A stretch of 64,000 nt of DNA, taken from Oxalobacteraceae bacterium. Its GTDB lineage: Bacteria; Pseudomonadota; Gammaproteobacteria; Burkholderiales; Burkholderiaceae_D. A model generated the notes under the pieces. That model saw only the letters and a list, made by a program, of their open reading frames with translations. It was not told the origin of the DNA and did no database searches. The stretch covers positions 124,001-188,000 of the forward strand of contig CANFLV010000001.1 in assembly GCA_947448025.1 (NCBI GenBank). Direction: 5' to 3'. Positions 35,458 to 43,880 of this stretch are shown one piece after another (the first letter of the stretch is position 1; every line of letters begins with the position of its first letter). The translations under genes were made by a program, and so were the position numbers.

Positions 35458-35748
35458 ATGGCCCGTTCAACAATTGAAAAAAAATGCTTCAGCGAGCGCT
35501 TGAAACAATCATTGCAAAATGCAAACTATTCACCAAATAGCCCGTCGCAACTGGCGCGACAATTCAATTCGCGCTTTGCAGGTCCTCCAATTTCGAGTGA
35601 GGCCGCACGTAAATGGCTGGCTGCAGAAACATTTCCAACAGAAGAGAAACTGCTGACGATTGCCAAATGGCTGGATGTATCGCCGGACTGGCTGCGCTTT
35701 AATATCGTCAAGACGGAAGCCGTCGCAGAGACGACTCAGCATTCCTGA
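35458..35748 (+). CDS. Small HTH protein, copy 2 of a tandem pair
   Basis: 96 residues, the same length as copy 1 and identical to it over about the first 90 residues; the visible differences are near the C-terminus (KTEAVAETTQHS against KPEAGVETTQHS). At DNA level many third codon positions differ (for example GAGCGCTTGAAACAATCA against GAGCGCTTAAAGCAATCT), so purifying selection has held both proteins. The RBS context GGAGATTACTAAAATG is also duplicated. A long hairpin and a terminator follow. Confidence 0.8.
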   Translation: MARSTIEKKCFSERLKQSLQNANYSPNSPSQLARQFNSRFAGPPISSEAARKWLAAETFPTEEKLLTIAKWLDVSPDWLRFNIVKTEAVAETTQHS

Positions 35749-35771
35749 TACGGTTTTGCCGATTTAAAGGC

Positions 35772-35837
35772 ATGATCTGCATTGTTAGTGATCAGGTTTG
35801 AAAAATGTGCCGGACATTTTTCAGCCTTGCAGATCAT
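35772..35837 (+). repeat. 66-base nested inverted repeat downstream of the HTH pair
   Basis: Outer arms ATGATCTGCA (35772-35781) and TGCAGATCAT (35828-35837) are perfect inverses. Inside is a second perfect 10-bp stem, TGAAAAATGT/ACATTTTTCA (35799-35808 with 35814-35823), with loop GCCGG. Both would form one long hairpin in RNA, or a cruciform. No T run follows, so it is not a simple terminator. Confidence 0.65.
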
Positions 35838-35863
35838 TGCCAGTTTCATCGTAATCCATTGAT

Positions 35864-35903
35864 GCCCTGACTAAAGCACCAAGACTTTAGCAGGGCTTTT
35901 CTT
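35864..35903 (+). terminator. Intrinsic terminator after the HTH pair
   Basis: GCCCTG-A-CTAAAG, loop CACCAAGA, CTTTAG-CAGGGC (35864-35896) with one bulged A is followed by TTTTCTTTC. It ends transcription from the HTH genes just before the convergent hypothetical gene. Confidence 0.8.
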
Positions 35904-36161
35904 TCAAGTTTTCTTCAATAGCTGCTTCTCGAAGGCGACATCAAGTTTGCTGATCCGCTTCGGCGTTTGCGGACCATAGCCATTGACGAAGGTGACGAAC
36001 TCATCCATTTCCAACGGCGCATTGAGTTTTTCACTTGTGCCATCCTCCTTCATCGTGGTCAGGTAAAACAAGCCATTGGTCATTCGTACCATGGAATAAT
36101 TCTCGCTGCCACTGCGCGTTTTCAAGCGCGCTACTGCTGCGGTTGCCCTGGTCGATCTCAT
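35904..36161 (-). CDS. Hypothetical protein, 85 residues
   Basis: I chose the ATG at 36161 (MRSTRATAAVARLKTRSGS) because AAGGA lies 6 bases upstream; another ATG 6 bases earlier touches the RBS. No domain is recognised. The sequence is a basic N-terminus, a beta-rich middle (NYSMVRMTNGLFYLTTMKEDGTSEKLNAPLEMDEFVTFVNGYG) and a charged end (VAFEKQLLKKT), which looks like a real small soluble protein. It converges on the HTH pair. The calling rests on RBS and composition only. Confidence 0.55.
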   Translation of the reverse strand: MRSTRATAAVARLKTRSGSENYSMVRMTNGLFYLTTMKEDGTSEKLNAPLEMDEFVTFVNGYGPQTPKRISKLDVAFEKQLLKKT

Positions 36162-36303
36162 TCCCATTCCTTTTCAAATTATCCTGGCTGCCGGCGAATT
36201 TCAAATTCGTCATGGCGACAGCATACCGCATTCGATTAGCACGCTCATATCCGGTAAATTCGCCCTCAGAGAAGCTGATTGATTTCGAGCACTATTGTTT
36301 TTA

Positions 36304-36317
36304 ATACCGGGTATAAT
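36304..36317 (+). promoter_or_regulatory. Candidate promoter/operator of the acyl-CoA dehydrogenase operon
   Basis: TATAAT (36312-36317) lies 57 bases before the first dehydrogenase ATG. The dyad ATACC-G-GGTAT (36304-36314) overlaps this -10. No good -35 is seen at 17 bases. A repressor bound at the dyad would block the promoter. Confidence 0.4.
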
Positions 36318-36374
36318 CTTTTCAGAACGGTCGTGCTTTTTGACACAGTGGCGACTCAATAACGAGGAGACAGC

Positions 36375-37571
36375 ATGGATTTGAACTATACGGCGCAAGA
36401 TCTGGAATTTCGCGACACGGTGCGCACTTACCTGGAGGCGAACCTGCCGAAGGACTTGCAGCACAAGGTCCTCAATCACAAACGCCTGAGCCGCGAGGAC
36501 CTCGTGCGCTGGCACAAGATCGTCGCGCAGCAGGGCTGGGTCGGCACTGGCTGGCCTGTCGAATACGGTGGCACCGGCTGGTCGGCAGTACAGCGTCACA
36601 TATGGGAAGAAGAATGCGCCAGTGCCGGCACGCCGCCCATCTTGCCATTCGGTGTGAACATGGTCGCGCCGGTCATTATGGCCTTCGGCAACGAAGCGCA
36701 AAAGCGCCATTACCTGCCGCGCATCCTCAGCTGCGAAGACTGGTGGTGCCAGGGTTATTCCGAGCCAGGTTCCGGATCCGACCTCGCGTCCCTGAAAACT
36801 CGCGCCGAGCGCGAAGGCGATCATTACATCGTCAATGGCCAGAAGACCTGGACTACGCTAGGTCAGCATGCTGACATGATTTTCTGCCTCGTGCGCACCG
36901 ATACAGGTGTACGCAAACAGGAAGGTATTTCCTTCCTGTTGATTGACATGCACACGCCTGGTATCACCGTGCGGCCAATCATCATGCTCGATGAAGACCA
37001 TGAAGTGAATGAAGTCTTTTTCGATAACGTCAAAGTCCCCGTCGAGAACCTGATCGGTGAAGAAAACAAAGGCTGGACTTACGCCAAATATCTGCTCGGC
37101 CACGAGCGCACCAACATCGCCGCCGTCGGCCGCGCCAAACGCGAACTCAGTTTCTTGAAGCGCGTCGCAGCAGAGCAGCACAAGAATGGCGCGCCCTTGA
37201 TTGATGACCCAGTTTTTGCATCTAAAGTCGCCAGCCTCGAAATCGAATTGATGGCACTGGAGATGACGGTGCTGCGCGTGATTTCCATGGATAGCGCCAA
37301 GCGCGGTCCGGGACCGGAAGCGTCGATGCTGAAAGTGAAAGGCACGGAAATCCAGCAATGGCTGACTGAATTGATGGTCGAAGCGGTCGGTCCGTATGGC
37401 CTGCCGTTCGATCCTGATTACCTGCATGGAGGCCACGAGCATAGCGCTGCCGGTGACGATGATGCCGCACCATTAGCCGGCTACTACTTCAATTATCGCA
37501 AGACCTCGATCTATGGCGGTTCGAACGAGATTCAAAAAAATATCATTACCCAGATGATCCTCGGCCTTTGA
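36375..37571 (+). CDS. Acyl-CoA dehydrogenase, PimC-like large subunit
   Basis: 398 residues with a complete ACAD fold: YSEPGSGSDLASLKTRAEREGDHYIVNGQKTWTT (FAD/substrate loop), VPVENLIGEENKGWTYAKYLLGHER, and the C-terminal RKTSIYGGSNEIQKNII. The base position of medium-chain enzymes (YEG) is YGG here. The N-terminus MDLNYTAQDLEFRDTVRTYLEANLP matches subunits annotated as pimeloyl-CoA dehydrogenase large chain. It precedes the smaller ACAD by 30 bases. The two are expected to form a mixed tetramer; the substrate is unknown. FAD enzyme, cytoplasmic. Confidence 0.85.
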   Translation: MDLNYTAQDLEFRDTVRTYLEANLPKDLQHKVLNHKRLSREDLVRWHKIVAQQGWVGTGWPVEYGGTGWSAVQRHIWEEECASAGTPPILPFGVNMVAPVIMAFGNEAQKRHYLPRILSCEDWWCQGYSEPGSGSDLASLKTRAEREGDHYIVNGQKTWTTLGQHADMIFCLVRTDTGVRKQEGISFLLIDMHTPGITVRPIIMLDEDHEVNEVFFDNVKVPVENLIGEENKGWTYAKYLLGHERTNIAAVGRAKRELSFLKRVAAEQHKNGAPLIDDPVFASKVASLEIELMALEMTVLRVISMDSAKRGPGPEASMLKVKGTEIQQWLTELMVEAVGPYGLPFDPDYLHGGHEHSAAGDDDAAPLAGYYFNYRKTSIYGGSNEIQKNIITQMILGL

Positions 37572-37601
37572 GCCAGACGCTACGGAAAACAGGAGACGAA
37601 G

Positions 37602-38741
37602 ATGGATTTCAGTTTGTCAGAAGAGCAGCAACAATTTTCCGACGCAGTGCGCCGATGGATCGACAAGGACTATGGCTTTGAGCAGCGCAAGGCTATCGTC
37701 GCTTCGAAAGAGGGCGTCTCGGACAAGGCTTGGGCGGATCTCGCCGAGCTCGGCATGCTGGCCCTGCCAGTGCCGGAAGCGCAGGGTGGCTTTGACGGTT
37801 CGGCCATCGACATGATGGTCGTAATGCAGGAGTTCGGTCGCGGTCTGGTGATCGAGCCGTATTTTGCGACGGTGCTCGGGCTTGAGTTCTTGAAGCGCGC
37901 CGGTGGTCACGATCATTTACTGGAGCAGGTCGCCGCAGGTGAGTTGAAGCTGGCCTGCGCACTCGGTGAGCGCCAGTCGCGCCATGACCTGTTTGATATC
38001 GCCACTACGGCCACGGCCAATGCCGAGGGCTTCGTCCTCAACGGCACCAAGACCGTCGTGCTGCATGGTGCTCAAGCCGGCATGTTGATCGTGTCAGCGC
38101 GCTCATCGGGCGCACAGCGCGACACCGATGGCATTTCCCTGTTCGTCATTGCCAGCGATGCGGCTGGCGTGGCCATTCGCGATTATCGCACCATCGATTG
38201 CCAGCATGCGGCCGATATCAATTTCACCAATGTGCAGGTGCCTGCCTCGGCCATGCTGACACAGGCAGGCGCGGGCTGGGACTTGCTCGACGCGGCCGCC
38301 GACTACGGCGCGACGCTGCTGTGTGCAGAAGCGGTCGGCGCCATGGAAGCATTGAACGCGGCTACGCTCGAGTACATGAAAACGCGTCAGCAGTTCGGTG
38401 TGCCGATCGGTAAATTTCAGGCGCTGCAGCATCGCATGGCTGAAATGTTCATGCAATTCGAACAGGCGCGCTCGATCACCACGCTCGCCGCAGTCAAGAT
38501 GGCATCGACTGATCCGGTTGAACGTCGTCGCACTGTGTCCGCTGCGAAGGCGCGCGTCGGCCAGGCCTTGAAATATGTTGGTCAACAGGCCGTGCAATTA
38601 CATGGCGGTATGGGTGTGACCAATGAACTGCCGGCCGCGCATCACTTTAAACGACTGAGCATCATTGAACTTACGCTGGGTGACACGGATCATCATCTGG
38701 CACGCTTCGTCGCCCAGCCTACGTTTAAACAGGCAGCCTGA
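37602..38741 (+). CDS. Acyl-CoA dehydrogenase, PimD-like small subunit
   Basis: 379 residues. The N-terminus [33 protein letters not shown] fits the small-chain type. The ACAD C-terminal domain is recognisable ([56 protein letters not shown]), but the region of the catalytic base reads [13 protein letters not shown], not YEGT. The FAD-binding TxS loop is also altered. Such divergent partners occur in alpha2beta2 ACADs where only one chain is catalytic. The order in the operon is large chain, small chain, MaoC, MaoC. Confidence 0.82.
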   Translation: MDFSLSEEQQQFSDAVRRWIDKDYGFEQRKAIVASKEGVSDKAWADLAELGMLALPVPEAQGGFDGSAIDMMVVMQEFGRGLVIEPYFATVLGLEFLKRAGGHDHLLEQVAAGELKLACALGERQSRHDLFDIATTATANAEGFVLNGTKTVVLHGAQAGMLIVSARSSGAQRDTDGISLFVIASDAAGVAIRDYRTIDCQHAADINFTNVQVPASAMLTQAGAGWDLLDAAADYGATLLCAEAVGAMEALNAATLEYMKTRQQFGVPIGKFQALQHRMAEMFMQFEQARSITTLAAVKMASTDPVERRRTVSAAKARVGQALKYVGQQAVQLHGGMGVTNELPAAHHFKRLSIIELTLGDTDHHLARFVAQPTFKQAA

Positions 38742-38767
38742 ACCGCTGCCGAATTCATGGAGAAAAA

Positions 38768-39214
38768 ATGACCTGGTATTTCGAGGATTTTGAAGTCGGT
38801 AAGACGTATCAAAGCGGCAGCCGCACCGTGTCGGAAGAAGAAATCATCGCCTTTGCCAGGGAGTTTGATCCCCAGCCTTTTCATATCGACCGCGAAGCTG
38901 CGGAGCAGTCCTATTATGGCGGCATCATCGCCAGCGGTTGGCATACCTGCAGCATGATCATGCGCATGATGGTGGATGGCTCACTCGGTGAGTCGTCCAG
39001 CATGGGTTCGCCCGGCGTGGATGAAGTGCGCTGGCTGAAGCCGGTACGGGGTGGTGATACGCTCAAGGTCTCGAGCACCGTGCTGGAGATGCGGCCCTCA
39101 AAAAGCAAACCAGATCGCGGCGTCGTGGTCTACCAGTGGGAAGCACGTAACCAGCATGACGAATTGGTCACCACGATCAAGGGCATGGGCATGTTCGGCC
39201 GTCGTCCTGCTTGA
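38768..39214 (+). CDS. MaoC-like enoyl-CoA hydratase
   Basis: 148 residues, single hot-dog domain. The hydratase-2 motif is visible: [35 protein letters not shown], with the catalytic Asp/His pair in DPQPFHID. R-specific enoyl-CoA hydratases add water to the product of the acyl-CoA dehydrogenase encoded just upstream. The RBS AGAAAAA is weak. The gene is 26 bases after the small ACAD. Confidence 0.85.
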   Translation: MTWYFEDFEVGKTYQSGSRTVSEEEIIAFAREFDPQPFHIDREAAEQSYYGGIIASGWHTCSMIMRMMVDGSLGESSSMGSPGVDEVRWLKPVRGGDTLKVSSTVLEMRPSKSKPDRGVVVYQWEARNQHDELVTTIKGMGMFGRRPA

Positions 39215-39253
39215 GCATGTGCTTAAGCATACCTATACATGAAAAGGCATCAC

Positions 39254-39709
39254 ATGCGTGAAATCGCTACACTCGCAGAATTGAAACAGCTGGTCGGCCA
39301 GGAAGTCGCGGTATCGGACTGGCTCACGATCAGCCAGGAACGCGTCAATCAGTTCGCCGAAGCGACCGGTGACCATCAGTGGATACACCTCGATGTTGAA
39401 CGCGCAAAGAAGGAGTCGCCCTTTGGCGGCACCATCGCGCATGGCTTTTTGACCTTGTCGCTGCTGCCGGCAATGATGGAGAGCGCGATCCACATGGCGG
39501 ACGTCAAAATGGGCGTGAACTATGGCTTGAACAAGGTGCGTTTTCCAGCGCCGGTGCCAGTGGGTAGCCGTGTGCGCGCGCATATGAAATTGCTGTCGGT
39601 GGAGGACATCGAGGGTGGTGCGCAGCTGATCTGGCAGGTGACGGTGATGCGCGAAGGAAGTGAGAAGCCGGTCTGCGTTGCAGAGCCGGTCTTCCGTCGT
39701 TATTCCTAA
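39254..39709 (+). CDS. MaoC/NodN-type dehydratase
   Basis: 151 residues from the ATG at 39254 (MREIATLAELKQLVG), with AAGG 7 bases upstream; an ATG 15 bases earlier lies over the RBS. The hot-dog motif FAEATGDHQWIHLDVERAKKESPFGGTIAHGFLTLSLLP contains the Asp-His dyad. It resembles the NodN/PhaJ branch. Two MaoC genes in a row may act on different chain lengths or form a heterodimer. It ends the acyl-CoA operon, convergent to the GST gene. Confidence 0.85.
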   Translation: MREIATLAELKQLVGQEVAVSDWLTISQERVNQFAEATGDHQWIHLDVERAKKESPFGGTIAHGFLTLSLLPAMMESAIHMADVKMGVNYGLNKVRFPAPVPVGSRVRAHMKLLSVEDIEGGAQLIWQVTVMREGSEKPVCVAEPVFRRYS

Positions 39710-39713
39710 CTGA

Positions 39714-40406
39714 TCATCGCTTCACATACTGGCTTGCGCCAAACAAGACTTCGCGGGATTTGTCATCCGTGAGAGGCTTGCGCAAGTCAGCCAGCACGGT
39801 CACGCCGCGCTGCACGGCTGCGCGCTCGCCGATCAAATCGAACCAGCGTTTCGCGTTCGGATAATCGGCCCAGTCTATGCCCTGGTTAGCCCAAGAGCGC
39901 AGCCACGGATAAGTCGCGATATCGGCAATCGTGTAGTCGCTGCCGGCGATGTAGGGTGTCTTCGCCAGCTGCTGGTCGATCACGCCATACAGGCGTTTGG
40001 CCTCATTCGTATAGCGATTGACAGCGTACTCAATTTTCTCCGGCGCGTAGATGCGGAAATGGTGGGCTTGTCCCAGCATCGGACCAACACCACCCATCTG
40101 GAACATCAGCCATTGCAGGACCGTAAATTTTTCGCGATCGGTCGTGCCGAGGAATTTGTTCGCCTTGCCGGCAAGGTAGACCAGGATCGCGCCAGATTCG
40201 AATAGCGAGATCGGCTTGCCGTCCGGTCCGTCGGCATCGACGATGGCGGGGATTTTATTGTTCGGTGAAATCGCCAGGAAGTCTGGTTTGAACTGGTCGC
40301 CCTCACCGATATTGATATGGTGAACGCGGTAAGGCAGGCCGCATTCCTCAAGCATGATATGGACTTTATGGCCATTCGGCGTGGCGGTGGAATAGACGTC
40401 GATCAT
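39714..40406 (-). CDS. Glutathione transferase, Ure2p/YfcG-like
   Basis: 230 residues. A thioredoxin-like GST N-domain (MIDVYSTATPNGHKVHIMLEECGLPYRVHHINIGEGDQFKPDFLAISPNNKIPAIVD, with ESGAILVYLA for glutathione binding) and an alpha-helical C-domain (GPMLGQAHHF, YTIADIATYPWLRSW). The TPNG-type start and PNNKIPAI place it near YfcG/YghU, which act as disulfide reductases with two glutathiones. RBS GGAGAG. It is preceded by a strong terminator that isolates it from the upstream ACAD gene. Confidence 0.88.
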   Translation of the reverse strand: MIDVYSTATPNGHKVHIMLEECGLPYRVHHINIGEGDQFKPDFLAISPNNKIPAIVDADGPDGKPISLFESGAILVYLAGKANKFLGTTDREKFTVLQWLMFQMGGVGPMLGQAHHFRIYAPEKIEYAVNRYTNEAKRLYGVIDQQLAKTPYIAGSDYTIADIATYPWLRSWANQGIDWADYPNAKRWFDLIGERAAVQRGVTVLADLRKPLTDDKSREVLFGASQYVKR

Positions 40407-40418
40407 TTCTGGCTCTCC

Positions 40419-40454
40419 AAAATAAAAACTGCCGGCCGCAAGCGCGACCGACAG
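40419..40454 (-). terminator. Intrinsic terminator after the third acyl-CoA dehydrogenase
   Basis: On the minus strand, CTGTCGGTCGC, loop GCTT, GCGGCCGGCAG forms an 11-bp stem with two G-U pairs and is followed by TTTTTATTTT. It ends the message of the 40477-43705 genes before the GST gene. Confidence 0.85.
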
Positions 40455-40476
40455 CGATTGTTACAAGTGCATCAAG

Positions 40477-41739
40477 CTACGAACGCGTGATCGGCAATTC
40501 CAGTTCGACCTTAGGCAAGGTCATGTACTTCGCCAGCTCAAGCTTCGCCACGGCGCTGCGGTGGACTTCATCCGGGCCGTCGGCGATGCGCAGGGTCCGG
40601 TTACCGGCCCACATCGACGCCAATGGGAAGTCGTCCGAGACGCCGCCGGCGCCATGCGCCTGGATGGCCCAGTCGAGCACCTGCTGCGTCACGTTCGGCG
40701 CCAATACCTTGATCATGGCGATCTCGGCCTTGGCATGCTTGTTCCCGACCGTGTCCATCATGTAAGCGGCTTTCAGCGTCAACAGACGCGTCGTGTCGAT
40801 CATGATGCGCGCTTCGGCGATGCGCTCATGCCAGACGCTCTGGTCCGAAACCTTTTTGCCGAAAGCGACGCGCGCACTGAGGCGTTTGCACATGTACTCG
40901 AGGCCGCGTTCAGCCACGCCGATGGCGCGCATGCAGTGATGGATACGACCAGGTCCGAGACGACCCTGGGCGATTTCAAAGCCACGGCCTTCGCCGAGCA
41001 GAATGTTCGAGACCGGCACGCGCACGTTTTCAAAGCGGATTTCACAATGGCCGTGTGGTGCGTCGTCATAGCCGAACACGGGCAGCGGCCGCACGATCGT
41101 CACGCCCTTGGTATCGACCGGCACGAGGATCATCGACTGCTGCGAATGACGCGCTGCCTCCGGATCGGTTTTGCCCATCAAGATAAAGATCTTGCAGCGC
41201 GGGTCGCCCGCACCGGAAATCCACCATTTGTGACCGTTGATGACATACTCGTCGCCATCGCGCTCGATGCGGGTTTCGATATTGGTCGCGTCCGAGGAGG
41301 CTACTGCTGGCTCGGTCATGGCGAAGGCGGAGCGGATTTCACCGCGCAGCAAAGGCTCCAGCCATTCCTTCTTGTGATCTTCCGAACCGTAGCGCTCGAT
41401 GGTTTCCATGTTGCCCGTGTCGGGTGCTGCGCAATTGAAAACTTCCGGCGCCCAGCCCACGCGACCCATGATTTCACACAGCGGCGCATAGTCGAGATTA
41501 GACAAGCCTTCCGGTGCGCGGGTTGACTTTGGCAGGAACAAATTCCACAGGCCAGCGGCGCGCGCCTTGACCTTCAGTTCTTCGATGATAGTAGTGGCGA
41601 TCCAGCGATTACCTTTTTCGACGCCATTGCGGTCGACTTCCTGCTTGTAGGCTTTCTCATTCGGATAAATATGTTCATCCATGAACGTCAGCAGCTTTGC
41701 CTGCAGTTCCTTGCAACGGTCCGAGTATTCGAATTCCAT
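40477..41739 (-). CDS. Acyl-CoA dehydrogenase (ACAD10/11-like)
   Basis: 420 residues. ACAD fold: [92 protein letters not shown] and [35 protein letters not shown]. The last motif (ADGPDEVH) and the length fit the ACAD10/11 branch. In animals that branch fuses an APH-like kinase to the dehydrogenase and handles 4-hydroxy acids; here the kinase is the separate neighbouring gene. The pairing strongly supports a shared pathway, although the exact substrate is not shown. Confidence 0.9.
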   Translation of the reverse strand: MEFEYSDRCKELQAKLLTFMDEHIYPNEKAYKQEVDRNGVEKGNRWIATTIIEELKVKARAAGLWNLFLPKSTRAPEGLSNLDYAPLCEIMGRVGWAPEVFNCAAPDTGNMETIERYGSEDHKKEWLEPLLRGEIRSAFAMTEPAVASSDATNIETRIERDGDEYVINGHKWWISGAGDPRCKIFILMGKTDPEAARHSQQSMILVPVDTKGVTIVRPLPVFGYDDAPHGHCEIRFENVRVPVSNILLGEGRGFEIAQGRLGPGRIHHCMRAIGVAERGLEYMCKRLSARVAFGKKVSDQSVWHERIAEARIMIDTTRLLTLKAAYMMDTVGNKHAKAEIAMIKVLAPNVTQQVLDWAIQAHGAGGVSDDFPLASMWAGNRTLRIADGPDEVHRSAVAKLELAKYMTLPKVELELPITRS

Positions 41740-41775
41740 GTGGTCTCCTGTGTGAATGTACTTTACTTGGTGTGA

Positions 41776-42840
41776 TTATGCTTTTTTGCCGCTGGCGTAT
41801 TGCCAGCCCATTTCGGCCATCGGCCGTGCCGCCATGCCGGCCTTCTTCGCCTGTTCGCTGGCAGCGGTGCCATCGACGTAACGCTTCATGATGCCCTGCA
41901 AAATGCCGGCCATGCGGAACATGTTATAGGCGAGGTAGAAGCTGAAGTCTTCGCGGCGGATGGTCTTGCCGGTACGCTCGCAATATTTCGCGATGTATTC
42001 TTCTTCGGTCGGAATGCCGAGCGCCTTGTGGTCGAGGCCGCCGATGCCGCGGAATTGACCGGGCGGGATATGCCAGCTCATGCAGTGATAGGAAAAATCC
42101 GCCAGCGGATGGCCTAGCGTGGACAATTCCCAGTCGAGGATGGCGAGGATGCGAGGCTCGGTCGGATGGAACATCATGTTATCGAGGCGGAAGTCGCCAT
42201 GCACGATGCTGGTGTCTTCGCCGGGCGGGATATTTTGCGGCAGCCATTCGATGAGATGGTCCATGGCCGGAATCGATTCTGTCTCGGACGCCTTGTACTG
42301 GCGCGTCCAGCGGTCGATCTGGCGACCGAAATAATTGCCGGGCTTGCCGTATTCGGCCAGACCAATCGCGGCATAGTCGACTGTGTGTAATTGCGCGATG
42401 ACGCGGTTCATTTCATCGTAGTAGAGCGCGCGCTCGGCATTGCTCATGCCGGGCATGGACTGGTCCCACAGCACGCGGCCTTCGACATATTCCATCAGAT
42501 AAAACGCACGGCCGATCACGTCTTCATCAATGCACAGCGCGTACTGGTGCGCGGCTGGGAAGCCCGCCTTGCTCAAGGCATCCATGACGCGGTATTCGCG
42601 GTCGATCGCATGCGCTGAGGGCAGTAACTTTGCGGCAGGACCAGGCTTGGTGCGCAGCACATAGCTGCGGCCATCGGCGGTGAGCTTGAAGGTGGGGTTG
42701 GACTGGCCGCCCTTGAACTGTTCGATGGCGAGCGTGCCTGAAAAACCGTCGACATGCTCACGCATATAGTCCTGCAAGGCGCCGACATTAAATTGCTGGC
42801 GTTCGGATACCGGCTTGGTACCCATGAACTCTTCGAACAT
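41776..42840 (-). CDS. APH-like phosphotransferase (ACAD10-associated)
   Basis: 354 residues. Kinase-like fold of the aminoglycoside phosphotransferase superfamily: GGQSNPTFKLTADGRSYVLRTKP (nucleotide loop), the catalytic loop VHGDFRLDNMMFHP and the metal motif ILDWELSTLGHPLADFSYH. It lies upstream of the ACAD10/11-like gene in the same orientation (36-base gap). The animal fusion homologues suggest it phosphorylates a hydroxyacyl group before elimination; this is inference. It is not expected to be an antibiotic-resistance gene. An inverted repeat sits 10 bases before its ATG. Confidence 0.88.
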   Translation of the reverse strand: MFEEFMGTKPVSERQQFNVGALQDYMREHVDGFSGTLAIEQFKGGQSNPTFKLTADGRSYVLRTKPGPAAKLLPSAHAIDREYRVMDALSKAGFPAAHQYALCIDEDVIGRAFYLMEYVEGRVLWDQSMPGMSNAERALYYDEMNRVIAQLHTVDYAAIGLAEYGKPGNYFGRQIDRWTRQYKASETESIPAMDHLIEWLPQNIPPGEDTSIVHGDFRLDNMMFHPTEPRILAILDWELSTLGHPLADFSYHCMSWHIPPGQFRGIGGLDHKALGIPTEEEYIAKYCERTGKTIRREDFSFYLAYNMFRMAGILQGIMKRYVDGTAASEQAKKAGMAARPMAEMGWQYASGKKA

Positions 42841-42849
42841 CGTGTCTCC

Positions 42850-42873
42850 TGAATGGATTTACTTATCCATTCA
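42850..42873 (-). promoter_or_regulatory. Inverted repeat before the APH-like gene (candidate operator)
   Basis: TGAATGGAT (42850-42858) and ATCCATTCA (42865-42873) are perfect 9-bp inverses with a 6-base spacer, ending just before the RBS (AGGAGAC) of the APH-like gene on the minus strand. The size and spacing fit a TetR-type operator. No adjacent TetR gene is in the window. Confidence 0.5.
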
Positions 42874-42925
42874 TTCTACCGCATCGAATCGCACGGCCGT
42901 ACTATTCTGGAGGGACTTATTTCGC

Positions 42926-43705
42926 TTATTTGTACTGTGGCTTTCTTTTTTCAAGAAAGGCCGTGATGCCTTCCAGTGAATCGCGATGCTGCATGCTTTG
43001 GATGAAATGCCGCTTCTCGAACTCACATTGCTGCACCAGTGAATTGCCGGGCGCGGCATCGATGAGCATCTTGATGCGATTGAGCGAGTTCGGCGAGAGT
43101 GCGGCGAGCTCATCGGCCCATCCCAGCGCGGCGTCGAGCACGCGGCCATCGGCGACGATGCGATTGACGAGCCCGAGCTGCTGCAGGCGTCCGGCCAAAA
43201 CCGCTTTACCTTCGAACATAATTTCGCCGGCCAGCTGGCGCGGCAAGGCTTGCCCGAGGAACCACGACGCACCGCCATCCGGGGTCAGGCCGACTTTGAC
43301 ATACGACATCATGAATTTGGTCGCCATGCCGGCGATGATCATGTCGCAGGCGAGCGCGAGCGCGAAGCCGGCGCCGGCTGCCGCGCCCTCGACGGCAGCG
43401 ATCACGGGCTTGGGGCAATTACGGATGGCCTCGATCCAGCCTTGCAGGTTATCGATGGCAGCGGCTTGTACTTCCATGTCGCGATGGCGATTTTCCAGCA
43501 GGCGGTTCAGGTTACCACCGGCACAAAAGAAGCCATCGGCGCCGGTCAACACGATCACGCGCACGGAATCATCCCGCTCGGCGTTGGCAAAGCTTTCGAT
43601 CGCGGCGGCATACATATCAGGATGCAGCGCATTTTTCGCGCCGGGATTACTTATAGTGAGGATCAGCGTCGCATCGCGACGCGCGGCTTTGAGCTCTGCA
43701 AACAT
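42926..43705 (-). CDS. Enoyl-CoA hydratase/isomerase (crotonase family)
   Basis: 259 residues from the ATG at 43705 (MFAELKAARRDATLI). Crotonase fold: NPGAKNALHPDMYAAAIE, oxyanion-hole segments VLTGADGFFCAGGNLNRLLE and AVEGAAAGAGFALALACDMIIAG, and VGLTPDGGASWFLGQALPRQLAGEIMFEG with an acidic candidate near Asp. It is a plausible S-specific hydratase or isomerase of acyl-CoA. RBS is weak. It is followed by the APH-like gene after the operator. Confidence 0.88.
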   Translation of the reverse strand: MFAELKAARRDATLILTISNPGAKNALHPDMYAAAIESFANAERDDSVRVIVLTGADGFFCAGGNLNRLLENRHRDMEVQAAAIDNLQGWIEAIRNCPKPVIAAVEGAAAGAGFALALACDMIIAGMATKFMMSYVKVGLTPDGGASWFLGQALPRQLAGEIMFEGKAVLAGRLQQLGLVNRIVADGRVLDAALGWADELAALSPNSLNRIKMLIDAAPGNSLVQQCEFEKRHFIQSMQHRDSLEGITAFLEKRKPQYK

Positions 43706-43880
43706 GGAATTAATTCTTGAATTGAAAAGGGTGTATCTGACATTATTGCCCAAAATCGCCAGATGTTGCTTTCGCCATTAGTCGTAGTGCGTGGCTGTGC
43801 AGCCAGCCGCATAGTCGAATAGAATAAGCCGCTCGAATGCCGCGCTGCGGCTTCAACAATAAAATTCAATGGAGAACGGC

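Noticed and set aside
41776-42840. APH-like gene as an antibiotic-resistance determinant
   Set aside because: It is paired with an ACAD10/11-type dehydrogenase in a metabolic operon, so a catabolic kinase role is more likely.
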